From the NCBI RefSeq assembly GCF_000422865.1, contig NZ_AUGW01000015.1:48097-112096 (forward strand): 64,000 nucleotides of DNA, in the 5' to 3' direction. Positions within the stretch are counted from its first letter, which is position 1. Every line of letters starts with the position of its first letter. Position numbers and translations under genes: made by a program. The DNA comes from Oceanospirillum maris DSM 6286 (GTDB lineage: Bacteria > Pseudomonadota > Gammaproteobacteria > Pseudomonadales > Halomonadaceae). Of the stretch, positions 55,135 to 63,611 are shown in pieces. The notes beneath the pieces are model-generated. The model was given only the letters and a program-made list of their open reading frames with translations, searched no databases and was not told where the DNA came from.

Positions 55135-55746
55135 CTTTGCTATAAGATAGGATCCTGCTCCAACCATCAAACCACCAGCCGCAACTTTAACTGCTCGTTC
55201 TGCTCGATGATTGATTACGAATGACGCAACGACCCCTGAAAAATAGGCGTAGCCCAATTTGACACCACCAACTGCGACAATGGTTATCCCTGCAATTATT
55301 GCTATATCCATTGTCCCGATAGTGGCTAAATCAACGAAAGCAGGAAACAAACTCGCATAGAAAAATATAGCCTTTAAATCACCGAGGGTGAGGAGTAATC
55401 CAGAGAGAAAGCTCGCTGATAGTTTCGATGCTGACCGACCAGAATCCTCTAACTGCAATGAAGCTTTCGATCTAATGAGGCTTATACCAAACCAGATGAG
55501 ATACGCGCCTGCTAAATATCTCAGGATTAAGAAAAAACTGCCCACTACTTCTGCCAGCGCAGCCATTCCTAAAACAGCTAGAAACACAAAAGCAAGATCA
55601 CCGACGACAATACCCGCCGTAACAGCACAACCGTTTGAGAACCCCGCCGAGGAGGAACGAGCAACGATTAAAGCGACACTAGTGCTTGGAACTAGTGCTA
55701 AAACTGCCATTGCTCCAAAAAGAGCTAGTATTTCAAGCAGGCTCAT
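55129..55746 (-). CDS. LysE/RhtB-family exporter (cassette gene)
   Basis: A 205-residue six-helix exporter. ALVPSTSVALIVARSSSAGFSNGCAVTAGIVVGDLAFVFLAVLGMAAL at the start and SGLLLTLGDLKAIFFYASLFPAFVD in the middle are LysE/RhtB hallmarks. Members export amino acids or related metabolites. The TAA stop lies within the attC core box, typical of cassette genes. Confidence 0.9.
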   Translation of the reverse strand: MSLLEILALFGAMAVLALVPSTSVALIVARSSSAGFSNGCAVTAGIVVGDLAFVFLAVLGMAALAEVVGSFFLILRYLAGAYLIWFGISLIRSKASLQLEDSGRSASKLSASFLSGLLLTLGDLKAIFFYASLFPAFVDLATIGTMDIAIIAGITIVAVGGVKLGYAYFSGVVASFVINHRAERAVKVAAGGLMVGAGSYLIAKA

Positions 55747-55758
55747 AGCGATTCCTGT

Positions 55759-55782
55759 GCTTAACGCCTAATTAGGTTACCT
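55759..55782 (-). repeat. Minimal attC-like core pair
   Basis: GCTTAAC and GTTACCT-like boxes flank the 10-bp palindrome CCTAATTAGG with almost no variable region. It may be a collapsed attC joining two cassettes; the stop of the next gene lies in it. It is shorter than any functional attC I know of. Confidence 0.5.
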
Positions 55783-56267
55783 TTTACTGTGACCTCTGAA
55801 GTTCCAGAGTGGAACACTATATCTTTGAACATTACAGATATATTGAACAAGCAATATACAAGCAAAAATGACGTCAGTAAGAACATAGATACAAGATCAA
55901 ATGTTGCAAACCCGATAAAATACGATTGCTGATAAAAGGTTTGTAAGTATAAACCTTTCAACAAAGCTAGCGATGTAGTGCCTGCAAACCCATAAGTTGC
56001 CGCTCCAAACAACGTGTCAGCATACACACCAAAATGCTTATATATAAAACTATCTCTTTTTAGTTCACTTGATGAATAGAGGTACTGGTGAATAATAAAT
56101 GTTCCTGAAATGTAACCCCAAGCAGCGATGGATAACCAGCCAGACTCAAGAATTGCTTTCAGTGGTTCTTTGATCTCATCACCGAAAATTTGTACTCCAA
56201 CTATTAGAGCTATAAGAAATACTACAGCACCAGTAGTTCTCACATTCAACGACTTCAGCTTGCTCAC
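55761..56267 (-). CDS. Unknown four-helix membrane protein (cassette gene)
   Basis: I do not recognise this 168-residue protein. Hydrophobic segments lie near residues 12-28, 43-62, 90-110 and 120-145. The start overlaps the upstream gene by four bases (ATGA), so the pair is translationally coupled. Codon use is AT-rich relative to the backbone, as common for cassettes. The pair may form a membrane complex. Confidence 0.75.
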   Translation of the reverse strand: MSKLKSLNVRTTGAVVFLIALIVGVQIFGDEIKEPLKAILESGWLSIAAWGYISGTFIIHQYLYSSSELKRDSFIYKHFGVYADTLFGAATYGFAGTTSLALLKGLYLQTFYQQSYFIGFATFDLVSMFLLTSFLLVYCLFNISVMFKDIVFHSGTSEVTVKGNLIRR

Positions 56268-56593
56268 AGCTTACTCCTGTTGAATCTATCTACTTTCTCC
56301 TGTTCTTTTATATCGCTATCTTTTCCTAGCACTCCACCAATAGCTCCGCCAGCTGCAACGCCAGCAGCTCCACCGACAAGACCAAGTATTCCCCCGAGAA
56401 CCATGCCTAGAGCTGTATTGTCAGAAGATTTTTTTGCCTGAACTTGCGATACAAAATACTTCTCACCATCAACAAAAAACTCTTTTGAACCCAATAAACG
56501 AAACAGCTCCCCCTTTGTAGGAGCTATTTTATCAAGGAATAAGAGTTTCCCTGTTTTCTTACTTCCAACTTTTTCTTCTACGTACAATTTCAT
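56264..56593 (-). CDS. Unknown glycine-zipper protein (cassette gene)
   Basis: A 109-residue protein. A basic N-terminal half (MKLYVEEKVGSKKTGKLLFLDKIAPTKGELFRLLGSKEFFVDGEKYFV) reads as a small globular domain. It is followed by a glycine-zipper-like hydrophobic stretch, ALGMVLGGILGLVGGAAGVAAGGAIGGVLG, then a charged tail. Glycine zippers often pack in membranes or form pores. No ribosome site better than a weak one is seen. It is first of two genes in the cassette. Confidence 0.7.
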   Translation of the reverse strand: MKLYVEEKVGSKKTGKLLFLDKIAPTKGELFRLLGSKEFFVDGEKYFVSQVQAKKSSDNTALGMVLGGILGLVGGAAGVAAGGAIGGVLGKDSDIKEQEKVDRFNRSKL

Positions 56594-56638
56594 ATCATAT
56601 TTCTAATGTTTATTGGTATTTTGATTGGGAACCTAACG

Positions 56639-57308
56639 AGCCTGTAGAAAAACTTGTTTTCAGCCGGCTTTTCTTGCCAGCAGCTCGCTCTCTATTGTTT
56701 GTTTTCGATTGCCGGTTTTTTTCAGCAACCCTTGCTTGATTCTGTGTTTCCGGCCTTTTCAAGCTTTGGTTGTCTGTAAGCCAAGTATCGTGCTGCTTTC
56801 AGTGCCTGTTTTAAGGCTGTATTCACTCTGTTTTACTGGCTGAGATGCCCGTATTTTGCCAGTTTTTCTACATTGTGTACCAGACAATAAAGTTGCCATT
56901 GACCCTGTACTTTGGTTTTGCTTCTCAGGCTGAAGCGGTTCAGTCTTTTGTTGGTCCCGATGTTGCCGAAGACCGGTTCGACAACGGACATCCGGTGGCT
57001 GTCGATTTGTTTACCGTGAGGGCTGTCGACGCGATGTTTCATCCAGTCGGTATAGCTCGGTAGCCGTTTGTCATTTAACGGGAAGCTGACTTGGCGGCTT
57101 ATAAGGCTGATGAAACGCGGACAGATCCAGCTTTTCAGAAACGAGGTAATGCAGGGCATGCTAAAAGTACCGGGTTGCAACTGATCCAGGTAATTGATCA
57201 CCACCATCGACGTTTGATTGTAGTCATAGTGTTTGAACCGAGCCATCACCGCCTCCTGCGTTTCAAAACCCGATCAGACCATAGTTCGGGAGGTTTTTCT
57301 ACAGCCTG
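56639..57308 (-). mobile_element. IS1182-family deletion derivative (copy E, 670 bp)
   Basis: AACG flanks both ends (56635-56638 and 57309-57312), with ends AGCCTGTAGAAAAACTTG and GGTTTTTCTACAGCCTG. A 138-codon frame fuses the first residues MARFKHYDYNQTSMVVINYLDQLQPGTF to out-of-frame middle sequence and then the C-terminal HRVDSPHGKQ...VVEPVFGNI part. It is a larger deletion than in copy D. Confidence 0.9.
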
Positions 57309-57376
57309 AACGCCTTGCTCACCGGAAAATCAGGAGCGTAGCAAGTGATTTTTCCGAGTGCAGCAATTTGTTATAA
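57309..57376 (-). repeat. attC site beside copy E
   Basis: TTGCTCACCGGAAAATCA pairs along its length with TGATTTTTCCGAGTGCAGCAA, with a few bulged bases. The right core is GTTATAA, near GTTRRRY; the left core, ACCTAAC, lies on the far side of the IS at 56632. The site lies 3' of the second leuA gene. Confidence 0.75.
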
Positions 57377-57401
57377 AGCATAGTGCACAAATGTACAGTC
57401 C

Positions 57402-57417
57402 CCCCCTCTTGAGGGGG
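57402..57417. terminator. GC-rich hairpin downstream of the second leuA
   Basis: CCCCCTC and GAGGGGG arms with a minimal loop, 37 bases past the stop. No T-run. Confidence 0.5.
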
Positions 57418-57453
57418 CGAGTCACAAACAGTTTTATTTTATATGCACCAAAT

Positions 57454-59124
57454 TTATTTACATTGAAAACTACTTATTCTTGCTAATGCACTTAACACAG
57501 CAAAGATAGAAGCTGTTGTGCTATTGGTATGAATGCCTACACCAAAATACGAGCCGGATAAGCCATCAATAGATAATTCAATCAACGCTATCGCTTCTGC
57601 ATCATTACCTTGCCCTAGGTTTCGCTCTTCATACGACAATACAGTTGCTTGCTGTGCTAATGCGTCCAGTGTTGCTGCGATGGGTCCATTACCTCGCCCT
57701 TTTACTTGCCGATGTTTGCCTTGAGTGGACTTTAAATCCAACACAATTTCTTGTCCTGATGAAGTTTCAAATAAGGAGTGTCGCTGATAGCCATATACTC
57801 CTGAAGCTTGCTCGGGCTGTAAATAGGTACGGGTAAACAGCTCCCAAAGTTGTTGGCTCGATAGTTCTGTTTCGGCACTATCCGCCTGCTTTTGGACGAT
57901 TGAGCTGAATTCTACCTGCATGCGACGTGGCATCTGTATGCCATAATCCTGCTCCAGCAAAAAAGCGATACCGCCTTTGCCAGATTGACTGTTAACACGT
58001 ACAACTCCATCGTAAGTGCGCCCTAAGTCTTTAGGGTCAATCGGCAAGTAAGGAGTGCGCCACGGCGCACCGACTTGTTGTCGCTTAAAGCCTTTAGCTA
58101 TGGCATCTTGGTGCGATCCAGAAAACGCAGTGAATACCAAATCACCTGCATAAGGGTGACGGGGGTGCAAAGCAATTGCCGTGCATTCTTCCACCGTTAA
58201 TGCCAAACCTAAAATATCTGAAAAGTTCAAGCCAGGGGAAATACCTTGGGTGTACATATTCAAAGCAATAGTAACCAAATCCAAGTTGCCGCTACGTTCA
58301 CCATTGCCAAACAAACAACCCTCCACTCGATCAGTACCTGCTAATAAAGCCTGCTCTGCACAAGCGACTCCTGTGCCACGATCGTTATGCGGATGCACAG
58401 ATAAAATCACTTGCTGGCGGCGCTGCAAATGACGATGCATCCACTCAATTTGATCCGCAAATACATTTGGTGTGCTGACCTCTACGGTGGTAGGCAAGTT
58501 AATAATCATGGTTTGAGTATCGTCTTCTAGCCACTCATCCATCGCCGCATGGCACATCCGTAAAGACACTTCTAACTCAGCCATGCAAAATGTTTCTGGT
58601 GAATACTGCAACACCCATTCGGTTTCTGGAAAATCAGCAACACGTCTTTTTAAATAGCGAACATGCTCACGAACTAACTGCTCAACCTGTTCTACCGTCA
58701 ACCCAAAAACAATCTCACGCCAAGCTGGTGCTACTGCATTATATAAATGCACGATTACACGTCGTGCGCCACTCATACTTTCCAGAGTACGATCAATAAG
58801 GTCATGCCGTAACTGCGTCATCACCATAGGGGTGATATTTTCTGGAATGAGGTCTTGCTCAATTAACTGGCGACAAAATTTAAAATCGATTTGCGAGCCG
58901 GCTGGAAAACCTACCTCTATTTCTTGAAATCCAACCTGCACCAAGGTCTTAAATAATCGGTGCTTTCTATTCAGATTCATTGGCTCAAATAACGCTTGGT
59001 TACCATCTCTTAAATCGGTAGATAACCAGATCGGCGCTTTACTAATCGTCTGATCAGGCCACTGACGATCTACTAACTGAACAGATGGGTGTGGAATATA
59101 TTTACGACTTGGATCAAGCAACAT
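57454..59124 (-). CDS. Second 2-isopropylmalate synthase-like protein
   Basis: A 556-residue LeuA paralogue of the same long type as the copy at 13652. It keeps DLRDGNQALFEP, EIEVGFPAGSQ, SVHPHNDRGTGVACAEQ, NGERSGN and HPRHPYAGDLVFTAFSGSHQDAI, so catalysis looks possible. The His-x-His metal pair reads HPHN rather than HTHN. The C-terminal regulatory domain is present but diverged. GGAGG precedes the ATG. It is divergent from an AraC-type gene and ends at an attC, so it may be a cassette gene: either a leucine-insensitive isozyme or a homologue acting on another 2-oxo acid. Confidence 0.9.
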   Translation of the reverse strand: MLLDPSRKYIPHPSVQLVDRQWPDQTISKAPIWLSTDLRDGNQALFEPMNLNRKHRLFKTLVQVGFQEIEVGFPAGSQIDFKFCRQLIEQDLIPENITPMVMTQLRHDLIDRTLESMSGARRVIVHLYNAVAPAWREIVFGLTVEQVEQLVREHVRYLKRRVADFPETEWVLQYSPETFCMAELEVSLRMCHAAMDEWLEDDTQTMIINLPTTVEVSTPNVFADQIEWMHRHLQRRQQVILSVHPHNDRGTGVACAEQALLAGTDRVEGCLFGNGERSGNLDLVTIALNMYTQGISPGLNFSDILGLALTVEECTAIALHPRHPYAGDLVFTAFSGSHQDAIAKGFKRQQVGAPWRTPYLPIDPKDLGRTYDGVVRVNSQSGKGGIAFLLEQDYGIQMPRRMQVEFSSIVQKQADSAETELSSQQLWELFTRTYLQPEQASGVYGYQRHSLFETSSGQEIVLDLKSTQGKHRQVKGRGNGPIAATLDALAQQATVLSYEERNLGQGNDAEAIALIELSIDGLSGSYFGVGIHTNSTTASIFAVLSALARISSFQCK

Positions 59125-59226
59125 GGGAAGAGCCTCCTAACAATCAAGAATTCATTAGAATGTTAGGTGTTAACTGCATGCACTGATATCTATAATAGAG
59201 CGGATCATATCGAGAAAAAGACATCT

Positions 59227-60021
59227 ATGGAAAAATCCAAAGCAGATATTTGCAAGCTCAACCAATTTGAACAATCCGAACTGCCGCTACACGGTATAGC
59301 GGTAGATTATCCAAAAAGGCATATTATCGCCTTCCATAAGCACAGATCCAGTGCGCAGCTAATGTATGCTATTTCAGGTACTTTGCTGATTGAAACCTAT
59401 GCTGGTCGCTGGTTAGTACCTCCTAACCGAGCGGTTTGGTTGGCCGCTGGTGAAGAGCATTGTGTGATCATGCGCAGTCATACCCAAGTGCGTAGCCTAT
59501 TAGTAAAAGCAGACGCAGCTAATTCAACACTACCTAACAGCAGCTTTGTTATTAACGTCACGCCATTACTCAAAGAGCTAATCCAAGCAGCTACTTTGCT
59601 GCCTATTGACTACGCAGCAGATAGGCGCGCAAATTTATTAGTAAGTTTATTATTGGAAGAATTAAAACGTCATCACGCTATAAACCTATTGTTGCCTTGG
59701 CCTAAAGAAGCGCGTTATCACAATGTCTGCGAATATTTCACACAACATTTAACCGATACACGTCCAATCACTGAGTGGGCAAGCGAACTGCATATTTCAG
59801 CCAAAACCTTTGAACGTCAATTTGTGCAATTAACAGGTATTTCCTTTGGCAAGTGGCGGCAACAAGCACGCTTGCTCTATTCACTGGAAGCGCTTAACGA
59901 AGGGCTTCCCATAACTGAAATTGCCCTAAGCTATGGTTACAGCAGCCACAGTGCATACAGCGCAGCTTTTAAGGCATTTTTTGGGCAAAGTCCATCGGAC
60001 TTTATGAAAGACAAAGGATAA
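59227..60021 (+). CDS. AraC-family regulator
   Basis: A 264-residue regulator with an N-terminal cupin (HGIAVDYPKRHIIAFHKHRSSAQLMYAISGTLLIETYAGRWLVPPNRAVWLAAGEEH) and a C-terminal pair of helix-turn-helix motifs (ITEWASELHISAKTFERQFVQLTGISFGKWRQQARL and ITEIALSYGYSSHSAYSAAFKAFFGQSPSDFM). It is divergent from the second leuA across about 100 bases and so probably controls it. An ATG at residue 21 of the longer frame is chosen; the ribosome site is weak. Confidence 0.9.
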   Translation: MEKSKADICKLNQFEQSELPLHGIAVDYPKRHIIAFHKHRSSAQLMYAISGTLLIETYAGRWLVPPNRAVWLAAGEEHCVIMRSHTQVRSLLVKADAANSTLPNSSFVINVTPLLKELIQAATLLPIDYAADRRANLLVSLLLEELKRHHAINLLLPWPKEARYHNVCEYFTQHLTDTRPITEWASELHISAKTFERQFVQLTGISFGKWRQQARLLYSLEALNEGLPITEIALSYGYSSHSAYSAAFKAFFGQSPSDFMKDKG

Positions 60022-60053
60022 AGACACTCCCTTGATAGATGAGATCTCATACT

Positions 60054-60140
60054 TTATAACGCCGCTAGCACGCGCGGCTTTGTAGTGAAGGCGAAACTGC
60101 AACGGAAAAGCAGTCGCTGTTCCTAGCCTTATTATGTGCT
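60054..60140 (-). repeat. Degenerate attC-like site
   Basis: It shares CGCGCGGCTTTG, AGTGAAGGCGAA and GCAACG blocks in the same order and spacing as the site at 29954. One core reads TATAACG; the other has decayed (ATTATGT). It lies 3' of the GNAT gene next to benE. A further GTCTAAC box follows at 60141. Confidence 0.6.
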
Positions 60141-60268
60141 GTCTAACGATAGAAAATATCATATGACTTAACTCGTTCACGCCTACGTTAGCACACCTGA
60201 AATACAGCCTACGATTTCTAGCTGCTTACACGAGGTACTGCATTCCACTCTGAAATACTTATCTATCT

Positions 60269-60727
60269 TTACAAGGGCATTCTATACTCAATAACCCCTG
60301 GCTTTACTGCTACCCAATCGTATAGTTTTTGCCCTGGTAAATTTGTTTCCTGTGTATGCCAATATAAACGTGCACACTGTTGCTTTCTTGCCTGTTCTTG
60401 TACAAATTCAATCAACTGTTTTCCTACGTGTAATCCTCTCGCACTAGGCGCTACATAAAGATCTTCCAAATAGCAAAAATTATTAATAGCCCAAGTAGAA
60501 GAATGGTACAGGTAATGCACAAAACCTAAAACTTTGTCAGAAGATTTTGCGATTGCACAATAAACCTTTTCGTTGTTATCAAAAAAACGATTCCATGTCG
60601 CTAGTGTTGTTTCTTCTGATATAGAAACCTTATAAAACTCTTGGTATTTCAACCAAAATGCTAGCCATTGTTGATAGTCATTAATCTGTATAGATTCAAC
60701 AGAGACAAGTAAGGGAATTTTTTTCAT
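60269..60727 (-). CDS. GNAT-family N-acetyltransferase
   Basis: A 152-residue acetyltransferase. CYLEDLYVAPSARGLHVGKQLIEFVQEQARKQQCARLYWHT spans the acetyl-CoA loop (R-G-x-x-V-G-K). It follows benE by 17 bases, with AGGA before its ATG, so the two form an operon. The substrate is unknown; the context hints at a compound moved by the transporter or recognised by the MocR regulator. Confidence 0.88.
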   Translation of the reverse strand: MKKIPLLVSVESIQINDYQQWLAFWLKYQEFYKVSISEETTLATWNRFFDNNEKVYCAIAKSSDKVLGFVHYLYHSSTWAINNFCYLEDLYVAPSARGLHVGKQLIEFVQEQARKQQCARLYWHTQETNLPGQKLYDWVAVKPGVIEYRMPL

Positions 60728-60744
60728 TTTATATATTCCTAGAT

Positions 60745-61944
60745 TTAAGATTGAAAAGTTTTATATAGACGATCGAATACTCGCCCATTCAACACAGCAT
60801 AAGCGATCAGCCCAATTAATAATCCCCAAAAAGCACTGCCAATACCAAACAATTGAATATTAGAAGCCGAAGCTAAGAAAGTGATTAGCGCAGCTTCACG
60901 TGTTGTATTGTTTGACAGCGCATTGGTAAGACTACTGCCAATAGTTCCTAGCAATGCCAGCCCTGCAAGTGTGGTAATAAAAGTGCTGGGTAATGCCATA
61001 AACACAGCTGCCAAAGTGACACCAAATAAACCCACCAAAATATAGAACACACCGGCAGCAATACCCGCAACCCAACGTTTGGAAGGTTCTTCATGTGCTT
61101 CTTTACCCGTGCAGATCGCAGCGGTAATAGCGGCAATGTTAAAAGCGTGCGAACCAAAAGGTGCCATCAGCAATGAGCCAAGCCCCGTTAAAGCCACAAT
61201 TGGATTAGCACTGGTTTTAAAACCATCGTTGCGCAGCACTAACATTCCCGGCATGTATTGCCCCGTTAAAGTAATCAAAAATAATGGTAACGCCACACTC
61301 AATAAGGCATGCCAGGAAAATTCAGGTTGAGTGAACACAGGAACTGCAAACTCTAATTCAACCCCCGAAAAGTCAACTCGCCCCTGGCTCACTAAGAGTA
61401 TTAACCCCAGTACTAAAATACCTACCACTGCATAACGAGCTGTCATACGTTTAAATAATAGATAAGCAATTATTAAAACGCCTGCTAAAACAGGCTCAAG
61501 CGTTATACCTGAGAAGGCATTAATACCAAACTGCAATAGAATTCCTGCCAATAAACCTGAGGCGATGCTGGATGGAATCAGTTTAATCACTTTTTCAAAA
61601 TAACCCGAAACCCCAAGCACAAGAAAAGCTAAAGCAGAAATAAGGTAAGCACCAACAGCTTGCTCATAAGGTGTTGAAACTAAAGCGACAACCAAGAACG
61701 CTGCCGCTGGCGTAGACCATGCAGTAATAATAGGTTCGCGATAGCGCCAACTTAATATAATTCCTGTAATACCAACGCCAATTGACACCGACCAAACCCA
61801 AGAAGCTGTTTGCTCTGAATTTAAGCCAGCAACATTCGCCGCCTGAAAAACCAAAATAAAGGTTCCACCATAGTTCACCAATACTGAAACCAGCCCTGCG
61901 ACAATAGGGTTCCATAAATCTGAAAGTGTATTTTTTTGTTCCAT
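60745..61944 (-). CDS. benE: Benzoate/H+ symporter family protein (BenE)
   Basis: A 399-residue polytopic transporter. WNPIVAGLVSVLVNYGGTFILVFQAANVAGLNSEQTASWVWSVSIGVG at the start and GQYMPGMLVLRNDGFKTSANPIVALTGLGSLLMAPFGSHAFNIAAITAAICTGKEAHEEPSKRW in the middle are BenE hallmarks. The ATG giving MEQKNTLSDLWN is preferred; the frame stays open for 27 more codons, but using them would leave only 24 bases to the divergent gene and cover its promoter. No benzoate catabolic gene is nearby, so the substrate may differ. Confidence 0.88.
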   Translation of the reverse strand: MEQKNTLSDLWNPIVAGLVSVLVNYGGTFILVFQAANVAGLNSEQTASWVWSVSIGVGITGIILSWRYREPIITAWSTPAAAFLVVALVSTPYEQAVGAYLISALAFLVLGVSGYFEKVIKLIPSSIASGLLAGILLQFGINAFSGITLEPVLAGVLIIAYLLFKRMTARYAVVGILVLGLILLVSQGRVDFSGVELEFAVPVFTQPEFSWHALLSVALPLFLITLTGQYMPGMLVLRNDGFKTSANPIVALTGLGSLLMAPFGSHAFNIAAITAAICTGKEAHEEPSKRWVAGIAAGVFYILVGLFGVTLAAVFMALPSTFITTLAGLALLGTIGSSLTNALSNNTTREAALITFLASASNIQLFGIGSAFWGLLIGLIAYAVLNGRVFDRLYKTFQS

Positions 61945-61994
61945 TGATCTACTCACAACCCATCCCGTTAACTGTTCAAGAAGAGTTGTTTTAT

Positions 61995-62010
61995 ATGCCG
62001 AATTTGGCAT
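61995..62010. promoter_or_regulatory. Palindrome in the benE/MocR divergent gap
   Basis: ATGCC and GGCAT arms around GAATTT. It overlaps the -35 box of the MocR-type gene, a good place for autoregulation. Confidence 0.55.
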
Positions 62011-62032
62011 GATGTAACCATCCATTTAATAG
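62004..62032 (+). promoter_or_regulatory. Promoter of the MocR-type gene
   Basis: TTGGCA and TAATAG are spaced by 17 bases. The predicted transcript starts about ten bases before the TTG start codon, so the leader is very short. Confidence 0.6.
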
Positions 62033-62048
62033 CTAGCAGGCAGACCAT

Positions 62049-63533
62049 TTGTTCAAACACTCACAACTGGAGTCCGTAAAAGCAGCACTGATGCATCCCG
62101 ATTATGCAAAGTACCCACTGTATTTGCGCATCCAGCGGGCATTACGTCAGTTAATACTGGATGGCGTGTTACAAGCGAACAATCCCCTGCCTGCTTCGCG
62201 TGCATTAGCTCTGTCACTTAATGTTTCACGCGATACGGTTGAAAATGCGTACAGTTTATTGCATGCGGAAGGCTATATTGAACGGCAGGTTGGCAGTGGT
62301 AGTTTTGTAGCAGAGGTGCCGCAACTCCAAAAACCCAAGCGAATAATCGCCACACAACCTACTAAGCAGCCAACTATTCAGTTGAGTAAACGTGGGCAAG
62401 GTATGCTCAATAATGAAGGCGTTAGAGAGGCATTAACACCGCACCCTTTTGCGCCAGGTATTCCTGAAACACGCCTATTTCCATTACCGCTGTGGCTTCG
62501 CTTAGAGCGACAAGTGATTCGAGATTATCAATTTAAAGCGTTACAACACAGTGATCCGCAAGGCACCAAAGAACTACGCAGCGCCATTGCCCACTATGTG
62601 AATTTAGAGCGTGGGGCTCATGCAACACCAGAACGCATATTAATTTTAACCAGCTCGCAGCAAGCCATCGCACTATGTGCACTCAATCTGTTAGATGCTG
62701 GCGATCGTATTTTTACTGAAAACCCCATGTATCAAGGTGCTCGTAAAGCTTTTGAAACAGCAGGGCTAATCCCAGTGCCTATTCCAGTCGATCAACACGG
62801 CATTCGAGTTGACCTATTAAAGCAACATTCCACACCTGTAAAAGTAGTGTCTTTAACGCCCTCACATCAATACCCAACAGGCGCAACTTTATCGCTTGAG
62901 CGACGTTTAGAACTGATTGAATGGGCTGAGCAGAATCAAGCGTGGATTATTGAAGATGATTACGACAGTGAGTTTCACTACGTCGGAAAACCAACCGCCT
63001 GCGTGCAAGGTTTAGACCCTTACCAGCGCACTATTTACATTGGCACTTTCACCAAGTCTTTATTTCCGAGTGTGCGTATTGGCTATATGATTTTACCCGC
63101 ACAACTCGTCGCGCCAATGACCACAGCACGAACATTACAAGATGGACATACGGCAACAATTTCACAACTTACTCTGGCGTGTTTTATTGAAAATGGTCAT
63201 TTTGGCGCCTATATTCGGCAAATGCGTCAAGTGTATGCCAAGCGTTTAATAACACTTGAGAAACTTGTGAGGACACACCTTAAAGAGTTTTTAGAACCAC
63301 TACCGCCGCTAGGTGGCATGCAAATGCCCTGCGTGCTGATATGCGGACTGAATGAGAAAGTGATTATTGAAGACGCTAAAGAAAAAGGCATTGCCCTAAC
63401 TGGCTTGTCTAGCTTGTACATCACCACACCGACGCAGACAGGGTTTTTACTTGGGTTTGCAGCCTATACAGAACGTGAGATGGAGCTCGCTATACAGATA
63501 ATAAGAAAGGTATTTACTGATAATTCAGGTTAG
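62049..63533 (+). CDS. MocR/PdxR-type regulator (GntR DNA-binding plus aminotransferase-like domain)
   Basis: A 494-residue fusion. The N-terminal GntR winged helix is LYLRIQRALRQLILDGVLQANNPLPASRALALSLNVSRDTVENAYSLLHAEGYIERQVGSGSFV. The rest is a fold-type I aminotransferase domain with ILTSSQQAIALCALNLLDAGDRI, EDDYDSEFHY and the PLP lysine in YIGTFTKSLFPSVRIGYM. Such proteins sense PLP-linked amines. It is divergent from benE. A TTG start with AGG upstream is used; an ATG 14 codons later is possible. Confidence 0.92.
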   Translation: MFKHSQLESVKAALMHPDYAKYPLYLRIQRALRQLILDGVLQANNPLPASRALALSLNVSRDTVENAYSLLHAEGYIERQVGSGSFVAEVPQLQKPKRIIATQPTKQPTIQLSKRGQGMLNNEGVREALTPHPFAPGIPETRLFPLPLWLRLERQVIRDYQFKALQHSDPQGTKELRSAIAHYVNLERGAHATPERILILTSSQQAIALCALNLLDAGDRIFTENPMYQGARKAFETAGLIPVPIPVDQHGIRVDLLKQHSTPVKVVSLTPSHQYPTGATLSLERRLELIEWAEQNQAWIIEDDYDSEFHYVGKPTACVQGLDPYQRTIYIGTFTKSLFPSVRIGYMILPAQLVAPMTTARTLQDGHTATISQLTLACFIENGHFGAYIRQMRQVYAKRLITLEKLVRTHLKEFLEPLPPLGGMQMPCVLICGLNEKVIIEDAKEKGIALTGLSSLYITTPTQTGFLLGFAAYTEREMELAIQIIRKVFTDNSG

Positions 63534-63611
63534 TTTATAACCCCGTATCATGATATGCCTACAATACTACGCAATATCAGCTATCAATGCGGTTCAGCAG
63601 AGCACATAACG

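Noticed and set aside
56833..57249. 138-codon frame in IS copy E as a working transposase
   Set aside because: It is a fusion made by an internal deletion, with out-of-frame middle sequence and most catalytic residues missing.
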